Made by a program: the position numbers and the translations under genes. Below, in pieces: positions 7,568 to 16,443 of a stretch of DNA of 64,000 nt; within the stretch, counting starts at the first letter, position 1; every line of letters begins with the position of its first letter. The notes below the pieces were generated by a model. The model was not told the origin of the DNA. It did not search any database and saw only the letters and a program-made list of their open reading frames with translations. Source of the DNA: DATNPX01 sp036702975 (GTDB lineage Bacteria > Cyanobacteriota > Vampirovibrionia > Obscuribacterales > Obscuribacteraceae); the NCBI GenBank assembly GCA_036702975.1, contig DATNPX010000003.1:1-64000 (forward strand). Direction: 5' to 3'.

Positions 7568-9601
7568 ATGAATGCGGTAGGCCTTGACACAGCGGAGTTA
7601 GAATTGGACGAACTGAACGCCGGTCAAGCCAGAGACAATATGCCAGGTTCAACCGAGTTTCGTCCCGGTCAGATCGTCGGAGGTCGTTACGCAATTGAAT
7701 CATTCCTTGGCCAGGGTGGCATGGGTTTGGTCTTCCGTGTCAAGCAAATATTTATCGACAAAGAATTCGCCCTGAAGACTCTAAACAGTAGAACCGCCTC
7801 GGACCGAGCTATCAGGAGATTTCAGCGAGAAGCAAAAACGCTGTTTTCCCTCGATCACCCTAGCATCGTAACGGTAAACGATTTCGGCGTTCTCGACGAC
7901 CAAACACCATTTATCGTAATGGAACTTTTAAAGGGAAAAACTCTTGCAGACCGTTTAATTCAGTCCGGACGCCTGACCGTTGACGAAGCGATCAAATTGT
8001 TTGTGCCAGTTTGCTTCGGTCTTGCCTATGCACACGAACGTGGAATAGTGCACCGAGATATCAAAGCAAGCAACATTTTCATTCTCGATGATGTGCCTTT
8101 CGGCACAGATGGAAGCATCAAAATAGTTGACTTTGGTATTGCCAAATTCAAAAGCCTGCAATCCGAAGAAGTACAGGCCTTGACTCAAAGCGGTGAGATT
8201 TTCGGCAGCCCGCTTTACATGAGTCCAGAACAGGGCAGTGGTTCTCAAATCGACCACCGCTCCGATATATACTCTCTGGGCTGCGTAATGTTTGAAGCTC
8301 TCACTGGAAGTACACCCTTTGTCGGTGAAAATGCACTTTCAACGCTAATGAAACACCAGAGTGGAAGAATTCCGTCGCTAAAAGAAGGCTCGCTTGGTGA
8401 CGATTTTCCTCCTGCGCTCGAAAATATCGTGGCAAAAATGCTCGCAAAACTTCCAGAGGAAAGGTACGGAAGTCTGAGTATCGTCGCACATGATCTTGGT
8501 GCGCTAAGCAGACAGGCACCAATTTCCATTAAACCACCGGGCTTGCAAAAGGGAAGCTCCGGCTCTACTAGCTTGTTTGCAGAGCGCAAAACACTCACAG
8601 CGGTCGTGATTTTAACAGCACTTTCCTTCTTAGTACTTGGAGTGTTTATCGGAGTTAGTTCGTCTCAATGGTTCAGAAATGCCTCTAATAGCAAGTCCAA
8701 AGAGAATTTAACCGACACTAAAATCAGTGATCCAGTTGCAAATGTGTCTCAGCAGATTGATTCAAAATCATTCGAAGAGCTCGCAACAACAATATCTACA
8801 AAGTCAGCTCCCGCAGTCGATCTAACTCATGAAACAGAGCAGGAGGCGAAAGATGGTGACGACAAATCATCTCTCATTGTACTCAAAACAAAACTTCTTC
8901 CACTAGCAGTCAAAACTGGCGCACTCGATGTGTCAGACATGAAAATCAAAAAAGCAGCGCTAGAACTGATAGCGCGCACCCCTCAGATAAAAAGACTGAC
9001 CATGGACGAGTGTGAGCTCGACAATGAGAGCCTGAAACTCTTGGCGGTTATGAACCTGGAAAGCATCAGTCTTAATCGCAGCAACCTCAACAACGAGGGT
9101 GCCAAAAACCTTGCCGCGAATCGAACTCTGGTACAACTCTCATTGGTCCATGTCAAAAATCTGACCGATGAAGGAGTCACCAGTCTGTTGATGATCCCGA
9201 CACTTCAGTTTGTGAACCTTCGGGGGTTACTAGTCTCTGATTATTGCGCTAGAGTACTCGGAAGATGCAAAAATATTCGGATCCTCGATCTCTCGGCTGT
9301 TAAGGGCATAAGTGATGAAGGATTGCAAAAACTATCGCACGCAAATATCACTGATTTGAATTTATCAGGCTGGGATATATTGACCGATGACGTTTACGCG
9401 CTAAGCCAATTTAAAAAGCTTGAAACATTAAGGTTGAATCAAAGCACCTTGAACGGTGCCCTCGCCCGGGTCTTATGTGCAAAAACGGCAGGCCTGCGGC
9501 AGCTCTACGTAGAAGACTGTTCCGAGTTAAGACCAGCAGACGTTGAAGCTCTGAAGCGTGAATTTCCGAGCATTAAGGTTATAGATCAAGCAAAACTCTG
9601 A
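7568..9601 (+). CDS. Membrane Ser/Thr protein kinase with C-terminal leucine-rich repeats
   Basis: 677 residues. Kinase domain ~40-325: glycine loop GQGGMG (48-53), catalytic lysine in FALK (Lys70), HRDIKASN with Asp164, DFG at 188-190, and the activation-segment end YMSPEQ. All key residues of a Hanks-type kinase are present. One membrane segment lies at ~342-362, followed by a Ser/Thr/Lys linker. From ~440 there are leucine-rich repeats of the LxLxxxxLTDEGxxxL style. The topology places the kinase in the cytoplasm and the LRRs outside, suggesting a receptor-like kinase. FHA proteins such as the one at 3625 are plausible partners. No strong Shine-Dalgarno precedes ATG 7568; AAGGA lies 12 bases upstream. 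Confidence 0.9.
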   Translation: MNAVGLDTAELELDELNAGQARDNMPGSTEFRPGQIVGGRYAIESFLGQGGMGLVFRVKQIFIDKEFALKTLNSRTASDRAIRRFQREAKTLFSLDHPSIVTVNDFGVLDDQTPFIVMELLKGKTLADRLIQSGRLTVDEAIKLFVPVCFGLAYAHERGIVHRDIKASNIFILDDVPFGTDGSIKIVDFGIAKFKSLQSEEVQALTQSGEIFGSPLYMSPEQGSGSQIDHRSDIYSLGCVMFEALTGSTPFVGENALSTLMKHQSGRIPSLKEGSLGDDFPPALENIVAKMLAKLPEERYGSLSIVAHDLGALSRQAPISIKPPGLQKGSSGSTSLFAERKTLTAVVILTALSFLVLGVFIGVSSSQWFRNASNSKSKENLTDTKISDPVANVSQQIDSKSFEELATTISTKSAPAVDLTHETEQEAKDGDDKSSLIVLKTKLLPLAVKTGALDVSDMKIKKAALELIARTPQIKRLTMDECELDNESLKLLAVMNLESISLNRSNLNNEGAKNLAANRTLVQLSLVHVKNLTDEGVTSLLMIPTLQFVNLRGLLVSDYCARVLGRCKNIRILDLSAVKGISDEGLQKLSHANITDLNLSGWDILTDDVYALSQFKKLETLRLNQSTLNGALARVLCAKTAGLRQLYVEDCSELRPADVEALKREFPSIKVIDQAKL

Positions 9602-11947
9602 CTAACGAGCGTCAATCGCTTGTCCAAGTTGCCCCGCCCGCGCATCGCCCTGATGGAGTCTCAATTTGTTAGCCGCACCAACCATAGCGTTCAAAGCCGG
9701 CACCACTTCTTTCCAGCTCCTTGTTTTCAGTCCACAGTCTGGATTAACCCAGAGTCGGTCCACCGCGAGAACAGCGGCAGCACTATTAAGCAACGCTGCG
9801 ATCTCGTCTTCTGACGGAACACGCGGTGAATGAATATCGAAAATCCCTGGTCCGATTGCATTCGGATAATCGATATCTTTCAGATCATCAAGTAGCTCCA
9901 TTTTGGAGCGACTGGCCTCGATCGAAATGACATCTGCGTCCATTGCTGCAATCGCTTCAAGCATATCGCCAAACTCCGAGTAGCACATGTGGGTATGAAT
10001 CTGAGTTTCATCTTTGACTCCACAAGTAGCCAACTTGAAACATCTGACAGCCCAGTCGAGGTAAGCCTCGCGTTCTGACCGTCTCAAGGGCAACCCTTCG
10101 CGCACTGCCGGCTCATCGATTTGTATGATCTTAATGCCGGCTCGCTCGAGATCCCCAACCTCATCTCTTACTGCCAGAGCCAGCTCGAGACACGTGTCTT
10201 CACGTTTCTGATCGTCACGAACGAATGACCATTGCAGTATTGTCACTGGTCCGGTCAGCATCCCTTTGACAGGTCGTGAGGTCAGGCTCTGAGCAAATTT
10301 TGCCCAATGCAAAGTCATGGGCTCAGTCCGTAACACGCTACCGTAGATGATTGGCGCACGCACACAGCGCGAACCATAACTTTGCACCCATCCATGCTGA
10401 GTGACAGCCACGCCATTAAGCAATTCAGCAAAATATTCGACCATGTCGGTGCGTTCGGGCTCACCATGAACAAGTACATCAAGTCCGATTTTTTCTTGCA
10501 AGCTGATATTAGTATCAATCTCCTTTTCCATCGCAACTTTGTACTGTTCAAAGTCTATTTTGCGAGCGCGTAGTTGCTGTCTGCACTTTCTTATCTCTTT
10601 TGTTTGCGGAAAAGAGCCTATTGTTGTAGTCGGCAAAAGCGGAAGATTCAATTTGTTCTGTTGCTCTCTAATGCGGTCGACAAAATTTTTCTGTCGTTGG
10701 TACATTCCAGAATCAAGATTTTTGATCCGGTTTACAACCACGTCATTCTGACGTAGCGGTGATGAGCGTGCTTGTTGCAAGATCTCATCGCATTTTGCCA
10801 GCTCATCTGCCACAGACGTCTTCCCAACTGTTAACGCGTCCGTAAGTATTGATAGCTCTCTCAGCTTCTGCGCAGCAAACGCAAGCCACGGCTTCACGTC
10901 TGCGTCTAATTCGACCTCAGCATCAACATCGATCGGCACATGCATAAGTGAACAAGATGGTGCAACGATAAGTCGTTTCGGACCGATTTTTTCAGCTATA
11001 TTTTCCAGCTGCACAACTCTGGCAGAAAGATCAGTGCGCCAGACATTGTGACCGTCAACAACGCCTGCCGAAAAACACATTTGCGGCGGCAAAGACCTCA
11101 AGGCTAGCTCCAGATCTCCCATCCCGTTAACCAGATCTAAATGGATGCCTTGAATCGGAAGTTTCAAGACCCAGTGCAGATTGCTATCCATTGCTCCAAA
11201 ATAATTGGTCAACATAACGTTCAATCCAATTTCATGGAACCGTACGTAGGACTTTTCAAAAGCAAACAAAGCCTTATCATTCAAGTCACCTGTCAGGCAT
11301 GGTTCATCAATCTGCACCCAATCTGCACCGGCATCCCGAAGTTTAGTCAGCACCTGACAATACACATGCAGCAAACTGTCCAGCCGTTTTGCCTCGAGAG
11401 CGAAGCTGTGACCTTTGGAAAGGTATAAGAAACTAACCGGACCAAGCAACACAGGACGCGTCAAGATTCCCAAATTCTTCGCTTCAAGGAATTCATCAAC
11501 ACACTTCATCGAAGCCAGACTGAACTTTTGATCCTCTTCAAGTTCTGGCACCATAAAGTGATAATTGGTGTTGAACCATTTAGTCATCTCCAGCGCATGA
11601 GTTTCCTTTCGAGCACCATTAGTGGTTTCACCCAATGTCTGACCGCGGGCCATCAGAAAATAAGTTTGTAAATCAACTGCATCAGCACCGCTCCAGCCAT
11701 AGCGCTTTGGCACTGCACCCACCATAGTCATGGTGTCAAGCACATGATCATAAAGTGAAAAATCATTGGACGGAATGTAATCAATATCGTTTCTGGCTTG
11801 CAGAAGCCAATTATTTTTTCTCAAATTTCTAGCCACAGATAGCAGCTCATCCTGGCTGATCCGAGCCGACCAATAGCTCTCTAAAGCAGTTTTCAACTCG
11901 CGCTTGAAACCGATTCTCGGATAACCTAAGTTTGCTGAATAAACCAT
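9602..11947 (-). CDS. metE: Cobalamin-independent methionine synthase MetE
   Basis: 781 residues, slightly longer than typical MetE (~755). It transfers the methyl group of 5-methyltetrahydropteroyltri-L-glutamate to homocysteine to make methionine in the cytoplasm. Visible features are the N-terminal GYPRIGFKRELK, the linker TTTIGSFPQT starting the catalytic half, IDEPAVREG, the zinc-binding HTHMC and the late PDCGLKTR cysteine. The ATG at 11947 lies 6 bp after the thioesterase stop. Its ribosome-binding site AGGTGAAG overlaps that stop codon, so the two genes are coupled. Both sit behind a cobalamin riboswitch. The stop codon abuts the kinase stop codon with no spacer. Confidence 0.97.
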   Translation of the reverse strand: MVYSANLGYPRIGFKRELKTALESYWSARISQDELLSVARNLRKNNWLLQARNDIDYIPSNDFSLYDHVLDTMTMVGAVPKRYGWSGADAVDLQTYFLMARGQTLGETTNGARKETHALEMTKWFNTNYHFMVPELEEDQKFSLASMKCVDEFLEAKNLGILTRPVLLGPVSFLYLSKGHSFALEAKRLDSLLHVYCQVLTKLRDAGADWVQIDEPCLTGDLNDKALFAFEKSYVRFHEIGLNVMLTNYFGAMDSNLHWVLKLPIQGIHLDLVNGMGDLELALRSLPPQMCFSAGVVDGHNVWRTDLSARVVQLENIAEKIGPKRLIVAPSCSLMHVPIDVDAEVELDADVKPWLAFAAQKLRELSILTDALTVGKTSVADELAKCDEILQQARSSPLRQNDVVVNRIKNLDSGMYQRQKNFVDRIREQQNKLNLPLLPTTTIGSFPQTKEIRKCRQQLRARKIDFEQYKVAMEKEIDTNISLQEKIGLDVLVHGEPERTDMVEYFAELLNGVAVTQHGWVQSYGSRCVRAPIIYGSVLRTEPMTLHWAKFAQSLTSRPVKGMLTGPVTILQWSFVRDDQKREDTCLELALAVRDEVGDLERAGIKIIQIDEPAVREGLPLRRSEREAYLDWAVRCFKLATCGVKDETQIHTHMCYSEFGDMLEAIAAMDADVISIEASRSKMELLDDLKDIDYPNAIGPGIFDIHSPRVPSEDEIAALLNSAAAVLAVDRLWVNPDCGLKTRSWKEVVPALNAMVGAANKLRLHQGDARAGQLGQAIDAR

Positions 11948-11953
11948 TTCTCT

Positions 11954-12382
11954 TCACCTCGACAAATCGCTAGAACGCACGCCCAGCGGAAGTGCTGGCT
12001 CGTGCAGTGGTACAGGTTTGCTATGCTCGTTTACTGCGACGAGTACAAAATTTCCATGTGCACAGAGGTGTCGCTCACCCGTTAGCAAATTTTCCTCGTA
12101 CAACTCGACACCAACAGATACGGAAGTTGTTCCGGAGCGTTGTACACGACCAACAACTTCAACCAGGCTACCGAGCCTTACAGGACACTGAAAGTCGATT
12201 CGCTCAGATGACGCAGTCACCATCGTCTTGCGCGCATAACGTGATGCGGCTATGAATGCACACTTATCCATGAGCGCCAGGGCTTGCCCACCGAACAAGG
12301 TTCCATAGTGATTCGTCTGAGTGGGAAATACCATCTCCACGATGCGCGTTTCTGAAGCTGCAATGTCTGACTGCTGGTTCAT
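11954..12382 (-). CDS. Acyl-CoA thioesterase, hotdog fold (YciA/BFIT-like)
   Basis: From ATG 12382 the product is 142 residues beginning MNQQSDIAASE. The hotdog core has TNHYGTLFGGQALALMDK, the conserved HxxGxxFGGxLLxxMD region of acyl-CoA thioesterases with its catalytic Asp, and SERIDFQCPVRLG in the next strand pair. It hydrolyses acyl-CoA to free acid and CoA in the cytoplasm. GAGG lies 8 bases before this start. A second in-frame ATG at 12466 has an even better site (AAGGAGG) but lies upstream of the riboswitch terminator, so it would encode a 28-residue extension read through that hairpin. First gene of the operon with metE. Confidence 0.85.
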   Translation of the reverse strand: MNQQSDIAASETRIVEMVFPTQTNHYGTLFGGQALALMDKCAFIAASRYARKTMVTASSERIDFQCPVRLGSLVEVVGRVQRSGTTSVSVGVELYEENLLTGERHLCAHGNFVLVAVNEHSKPVPLHEPALPLGVRSSDLSR

Positions 12383-12402
12383 GTGAGATCCTCGAAAAGT
12401 GT

Positions 12403-12434
12403 AAAAAAAAAGTTCCTCACGTACGTGCAGGAAC
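12403..12434 (-). terminator. Intrinsic terminator of the cobalamin riboswitch
   Basis: On the minus strand a stem GTTCCT-CACG / CGTG-AGGAAC (12412-12434, one bulged G) is followed by nine consecutive Ts (12403-12411). It lies between the riboswitch aptamer and the thioesterase start, as expected for the expression platform of a transcription-terminating switch. Confidence 0.92.
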
Positions 12435-12504
12435 CGAATCTCGTATAGACCGCAGCGAGCGGACATCGAAATTAGCCTCCTTGCCTCGAAGAGGTAACGT
12501 TGCT

Positions 12505-12626
12505 GACATGTTCAAGTGGGTAGCCTGACTGACAATTTCTTGCTTCACAGTTGCGGGACAGCGGTGGATTCTCACCACACTTCCCCCACCAGATCGCTTC
12601 ACGCGATCCCGTATTTGTTGAACACC
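12505..12626 (-). ncRNA. Cobalamin riboswitch aptamer
   Basis: On the minus strand the core GGTGAGAATCCACCGCTGTC followed by CCGCAACTGTGAA matches the conserved cobalamin aptamer (GGTGnAAnTCC…GCxG…CCCGCnACTGT). The B12 box AGTCAGGCTACCCACTT follows. Flanking segments GTGTTCAA (near 12617-12624) and TTGAACAT (near 12508-12515) can close the P1 helix. It precedes the thioesterase-metE operon. Cobalamin-independent methionine synthase is a classic target: B12 binding should stop metE transcription, implying the genome also has a B12-dependent synthase. Confidence 0.94.
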
Positions 12627-12677
12627 TTAATTTTAAGTGTTGATACCTCCTGCGCTTTCGCCATTAACGTGGCGGCA

Positions 12678-12683
12678 AGTATA
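12678..12683 (-). promoter_or_regulatory. Possible -10 box of the riboswitch-metE transcript
   Basis: TATACT on the minus strand lies about 55 bases upstream of the aptamer. The expected -35 position has only an A/T-rich stretch, so the promoter call is tentative. Confidence 0.4.
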
Positions 12684-12861
12684 CACGAATTTTGAAAAAT
12701 TTCTGCCGCATCGGCGAATGGTTCTTAATACTCCACCAACGGATGCGTGCACCGCATAGCCGTTCTAATTTAATGCAAAAGCATTAAACTTAGGGTAAAT
12801 CTAAACTTGTAGTTCAACATCTACAATCTCTTTTCCTCATCCTGAGCAAAGGTGAAACCGA

Positions 12862-14316
12862 ATGGCAATTCTGCTTGATTGCAGGGACGATGGGTCTCTT
12901 GCATGTTTTCTGGATGGTGACCTGCAGTTTGACAGTCGCGACGAGCGCATCTATCACGAGGCATTGGCTCTGCCAGCCCTGGCTATCGCTGAATCGCGGG
13001 GCATTGGCCCGTTGAAAGCTCTGATCATTGGCGGAGGCGATGGTCTGACAGCTAGAGAACTGCTTAAATCAGCGAATATATGTGCCATCGATCTCGTTGA
13101 CTACGATGCCAACATGGTGAACCTTGCTCGCTCCGAATTTGCTCGCTTTAACGACAACAGCCTCTCCGATGAACGAGTAAAAGTTCAAATCGAAGACGCC
13201 AGAGATTTTGTCAAACGAGCTCAGGCGGCTGGCACCAAATACGATATCATAGTAAGTGATTTGACAGCCGCGCACGATGCCGATGCAGCACAACTGCACA
13301 CGGTCCAATTTTACGAGCAACTGCGCCAACTACTGGGTAGCAGCGGCGTCATTTCCGTCAACAGCGCTTCGCCGTCGGGCACGCCCGAGGCCTACTGGTC
13401 GATTTTCAACAGCATGTTGACCAGCGCGGTTAACCCGCGCGCGTACTGCATCACATTGCCGTCCTTCGCAGAGCAGGGTTACGGACCGGATTGGGGATTC
13501 ATTCTCGGCTCACCACAATCAATTCAAGCTTCTGAATTAGCCGATTGCATGATTTTACACAAATTGACTGATGTTCAACAGATGCGCGATCTTTTCCTCA
13601 TCAACGAGCACGTGTTTGCCAGGCAAGCCAGTTCGTGTGCAGCTAATGGCGACAGCGACATTCTTGTGCATTACCTTTTCAATCCGAAACCTGTAATCTC
13701 TGAGTCCAGCACTTTTATCGATATGTTGTCCATCGATCTAACTACGCTGACTGCAGTGCAACATTCCGGCAGCCATCTATTGCCGCAAGAGGTACGCGAA
13801 TCGCTTTCACAGTGGCAGGCTGTTCCGCAGAGTCAAGAACAACTGATCTCAGAAGTGTTCGAACTTATGCCAGCGCTCAGACGTTTCCAGACGCGAGAGA
13901 TGATCGACGAATTCCTCGTCAGACCAGCTGCTTTTCTTGCTCCAATCGATTTGCGAGAGTTGGTAAATACGCTTCTCAATCGAGTTTCAGAGCTGCCCGA
14001 AAAGCTTGTGCAAGAGTTGGATTTTTTGAAAGAGAAAATCGAGGAATTAGCAGGTGATCACGAGCGTTTGCTGGCTCTGGGCCTGCGCTCAATGGCGATT
14101 ATCACTGTAGTGGTCATTATTGGAAATCTCATGTATCCTGACGCGGTATACGCAAAAGGGCACGCAGACGCACATGCCGCAGCGCATCATGCAGGACGGC
14201 GCGGTGGTGGTTACGGATACGGCTATGGCTCAAGTTACACGTATAACACTCCCGGGCATTGGGGTCCATGGTACACAAACAGCAACGGCAAACGAGTGCG
14301 AAACTGGATCAGGTAA
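12862..14316 (+). CDS. Spermidine-synthase-like protein with membrane segment and glycine-rich tail
   Basis: 484 residues. Residues ~15-225 follow polyamine aminopropyltransferases: FDSRDERIYHEAL, the SAM-type glycine loop LIIGGGDGLTAREL, VDYDANMV ending in an acidic residue, EDARDFV, and DIIVSDLTAAHDADAAQLHT. The usual catalytic DxTDP-like motif is altered to SDLTAAHD, so true spermidine synthase activity is uncertain. Residues ~230-405 are a helical region I do not recognise. A hydrophobic segment (~410-427) and a short tail rich in His, Gly and Tyr follow. The fusion is longer than a normal SpeE (~290 residues). ATG 12862 has AAGGTG 7 bases upstream. Divergent from the metE operon. Confidence 0.75.
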   Translation: MAILLDCRDDGSLACFLDGDLQFDSRDERIYHEALALPALAIAESRGIGPLKALIIGGGDGLTARELLKSANICAIDLVDYDANMVNLARSEFARFNDNSLSDERVKVQIEDARDFVKRAQAAGTKYDIIVSDLTAAHDADAAQLHTVQFYEQLRQLLGSSGVISVNSASPSGTPEAYWSIFNSMLTSAVNPRAYCITLPSFAEQGYGPDWGFILGSPQSIQASELADCMILHKLTDVQQMRDLFLINEHVFARQASSCAANGDSDILVHYLFNPKPVISESSTFIDMLSIDLTTLTAVQHSGSHLLPQEVRESLSQWQAVPQSQEQLISEVFELMPALRRFQTREMIDEFLVRPAAFLAPIDLRELVNTLLNRVSELPEKLVQELDFLKEKIEELAGDHERLLALGLRSMAIITVVVIIGNLMYPDAVYAKGHADAHAAAHHAGRRGGGYGYGYGSSYTYNTPGHWGPWYTNSNGKRVRNWIR

Positions 14317-14411
14317 TTACGGTTTGATGCTTTCCACCAACACAAAGGTACTCTACTGAGCTGCAGTTTTAACTGGATTCGAATTCCAGCCTGGTTGTAT
14401 GGAGTCGATGA

Positions 14412-15461
14412 ATGGCATTGAAGTCCATTACCCTCAAGGACCTGGGTGAACTAGAGCCCGGCTCGCCTTCAGGCGAACAATGGGACCGCCTGGTGCAATC
14501 CAACCCGGCTTCGGGTTTCATGCAGAGCACTTACTGGGCTCAGTTCAAGCGCCGGATGGGCTTGAAGCCATACCATCTGGGAGTGTTTGACGATGGCAAA
14601 CTGTTGGGTGGCGGAATTTTTTACACTGCGCCCAATATGAAAGGGGCGGGTTTTCTCGTTGCGCCCGATGGTCCGGTATTGCCCTGGCACGACGCTGACC
14701 TTGCATCACGGGGTCTGGACTTAATGGTGGAGGCTCTAGAAGCAGAAGCTTCGTCGTCGGGCTCGATGGCGCTCCGAATAGCGCCACGCCTCTGCGCGCA
14801 GTTGCCACCGGCTCTGAATAGATTTTCCAAATCGCCTCTGCGCTTGATTGAGCATAAAACCATGCTTCTTGACTTACAACCCGAACCACAACACCTGCTT
14901 GAGAAGATGAAGCCCAAAGCCAGGTACAACATCGGTTTGGCACACAGGAAAGGGGTTACCGTGTACGAAGAGAGTTCGCTATCAGCGTCCCGAAAATTCT
15001 ATGCAGTTATGCAGTCAGTCTCCGCGCGCAATAACATTTTCGTCGAACCTCTTTCTTTTTTCATCGCCCTGATTGAAACCCTGTGCCCGCCCGGACTGGC
15101 TCGAGTCTTCTTCGCGGAGCACGAAGGCGAAATTCTGGGTGCTTTGCTCATGGTGATTTTCGGCGAGCGCGCCACCTATTTGTATGGTGGCACAGGTGAT
15201 ACCAAACGAAATTTCATGGGAGGATATGCCTTGCAGTGGGCTGCAATTAACGCCGCAAGAAACGCGGGAGCTAATGTCTATGACTTCTGGGGATACGATT
15301 CGACGTCGTCGCCTGATAACAACTACGCAGGATTTTCGCGCTTTAAGAGCCAGTTTTGCGGACAATGGGTTGAATTGTCCGGCTCCCTCGATCTCTATTT
15401 CATGGATCGTCTGGCGGATGTCGTGATCAAAGCAATCAACGAGATGGCTCTGGAAGCCTGA
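14412..15461 (+). CDS. FemAB-family aminoacyl/acyl transferase
   Basis: 349 residues with a tandem GNAT arrangement. Features include SNPASGFMQSTYWAQFKRRMG near the N-terminus, the central MKPKARYNIGLAHRKGV, and YLYGGTGDTKRNFMGGYALQWAAINAA followed by YDFWGYD near the C-terminus. These are hallmarks of FemAB/FemX and BioF2-like proteins. Family members transfer an amino acid from aminoacyl-tRNA to lipid II or peptidoglycan, and some build exopolysaccharide or other envelope polymers. GGAG lies 7 bases before ATG 14412. It follows the spermidine-synthase-like gene by ~95 bp on the same strand. The exact acceptor cannot be inferred. Confidence 0.85.
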   Translation: MALKSITLKDLGELEPGSPSGEQWDRLVQSNPASGFMQSTYWAQFKRRMGLKPYHLGVFDDGKLLGGGIFYTAPNMKGAGFLVAPDGPVLPWHDADLASRGLDLMVEALEAEASSSGSMALRIAPRLCAQLPPALNRFSKSPLRLIEHKTMLLDLQPEPQHLLEKMKPKARYNIGLAHRKGVTVYEESSLSASRKFYAVMQSVSARNNIFVEPLSFFIALIETLCPPGLARVFFAEHEGEILGALLMVIFGERATYLYGGTGDTKRNFMGGYALQWAAINAARNAGANVYDFWGYDSTSSPDNNYAGFSRFKSQFCGQWVELSGSLDLYFMDRLADVVIKAINEMALEA

Positions 15462-15522
15462 CTTGGTTAAAATCTGCGTCTAATCGACGCGTCCTATCGG
15501 GTTAGGGTCAGGTAGGTTTGGG

Positions 15523-16209
15523 CTAAGCAGGTTTGGATTCATCCGTAGGACGATAATTAGCGACCAGACCGTCCACTTGCCCTCTCAGCGCATTTAGTTC
15601 GGCGCTCAGTTCCGCCAGATATTGGGACTGGTTTGCCGCCAGGTCCGCAGAGCCATGCCTTCCTCCCAACCAAGCCAGATCAGAATCAATAACCTTAATC
15701 AGTGCATCGCAGGCTGACCAGGTGGCGAGCATGTTGATTTGATCGAGCAATCGATTCGACTGAAAACCGCTTTCGTGAGACTGAGCATCAGTTTTTGGAG
15801 CAGCCGCTTGTTGCGGAATTTCCTCCTGAAAGGTCGTTTGGTTGGGTTCTATTTGAGCGGAATTATGCGCAGCTGCGACTGCATTGGCTTCACTTCTCGC
15901 CTCCTGGCCAAATGGAATAACCGAACCTTCCCCCTGTTCAGGCGCCAGTGACATGAATTGTGCTTCTATTGGCGGCGTGTATGGTTTCTCATCAAGAACC
16001 TGCCTCTCGTCGACATCCTCAATAGTAGGCGCTGGTCCAGTAGGTGGTGGTTCCTTACCAGCATTCTCCATCATAAGAAGCCACTTGCCGGTTTCCTGTC
16101 CTCGACGCATTTTTAAGCGCTCCATCAATTCATCAGAGCGTTTTTTTTCTTCGTCTACCTTTTCTTCTGGCTGCGATTTTGCTTTAAATAGTTTGTCGAA
16201 AAAGCTCAT
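15523..16209 (-). CDS. Hypothetical protein, charged N-terminus and helical C-terminus
   Basis: 228 residues with no recognised domain. It begins MSFFDKLFKAKSQPEE, an amphipathic start often seen in peripheral membrane or adaptor proteins. A proline/glutamine-rich, probably disordered middle (~60-150) follows, and the last ~75 residues are helical (LLDQINMLATWSACDALIKV, then LSAELNALRGQVDGLV). There is no signal peptide or membrane segment. AGAGGG lies 6 bases before ATG 16209. It is convergent with the FemAB gene. Confidence 0.7.
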   Translation of the reverse strand: MSFFDKLFKAKSQPEEKVDEEKKRSDELMERLKMRRGQETGKWLLMMENAGKEPPPTGPAPTIEDVDERQVLDEKPYTPPIEAQFMSLAPEQGEGSVIPFGQEARSEANAVAAAHNSAQIEPNQTTFQEEIPQQAAAPKTDAQSHESGFQSNRLLDQINMLATWSACDALIKVIDSDLAWLGGRHGSADLAANQSQYLAELSAELNALRGQVDGLVANYRPTDESKPA

Positions 16210-16280
16210 ATTTTACCCTCTGGCAACTGTGATTGATTTATTTCGTGTTTGCCGCCAGACGGATAGGTCTGGAATCTTGA

Positions 16281-16306
16281 GACGGAGTGCAACACCCTGC
16301 TCCGTC
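16281..16306. terminator. Hairpin between the LOG gene and the hypothetical gene
   Basis: GACGGA (16281-16286) pairs with TCCGTC (16301-16306), and an inner GCA/TGC pair extends the stem. No clear T tract follows on either strand, so it may be a weak or factor-dependent terminator for the gene ending at 16444. Confidence 0.45.
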
Positions 16307-16443
16307 CTATTAAGTATAAAGCGGAAATCTTCCGCTTGGATCAAATCAGAAATCCTCACCATGGACGAATCAAACCATATATGTGACTGACCAGACTCTG
16401 CTCGCTCTGTCGACAGTTAACTTTCGAGCATGTGAAGCCGGAC

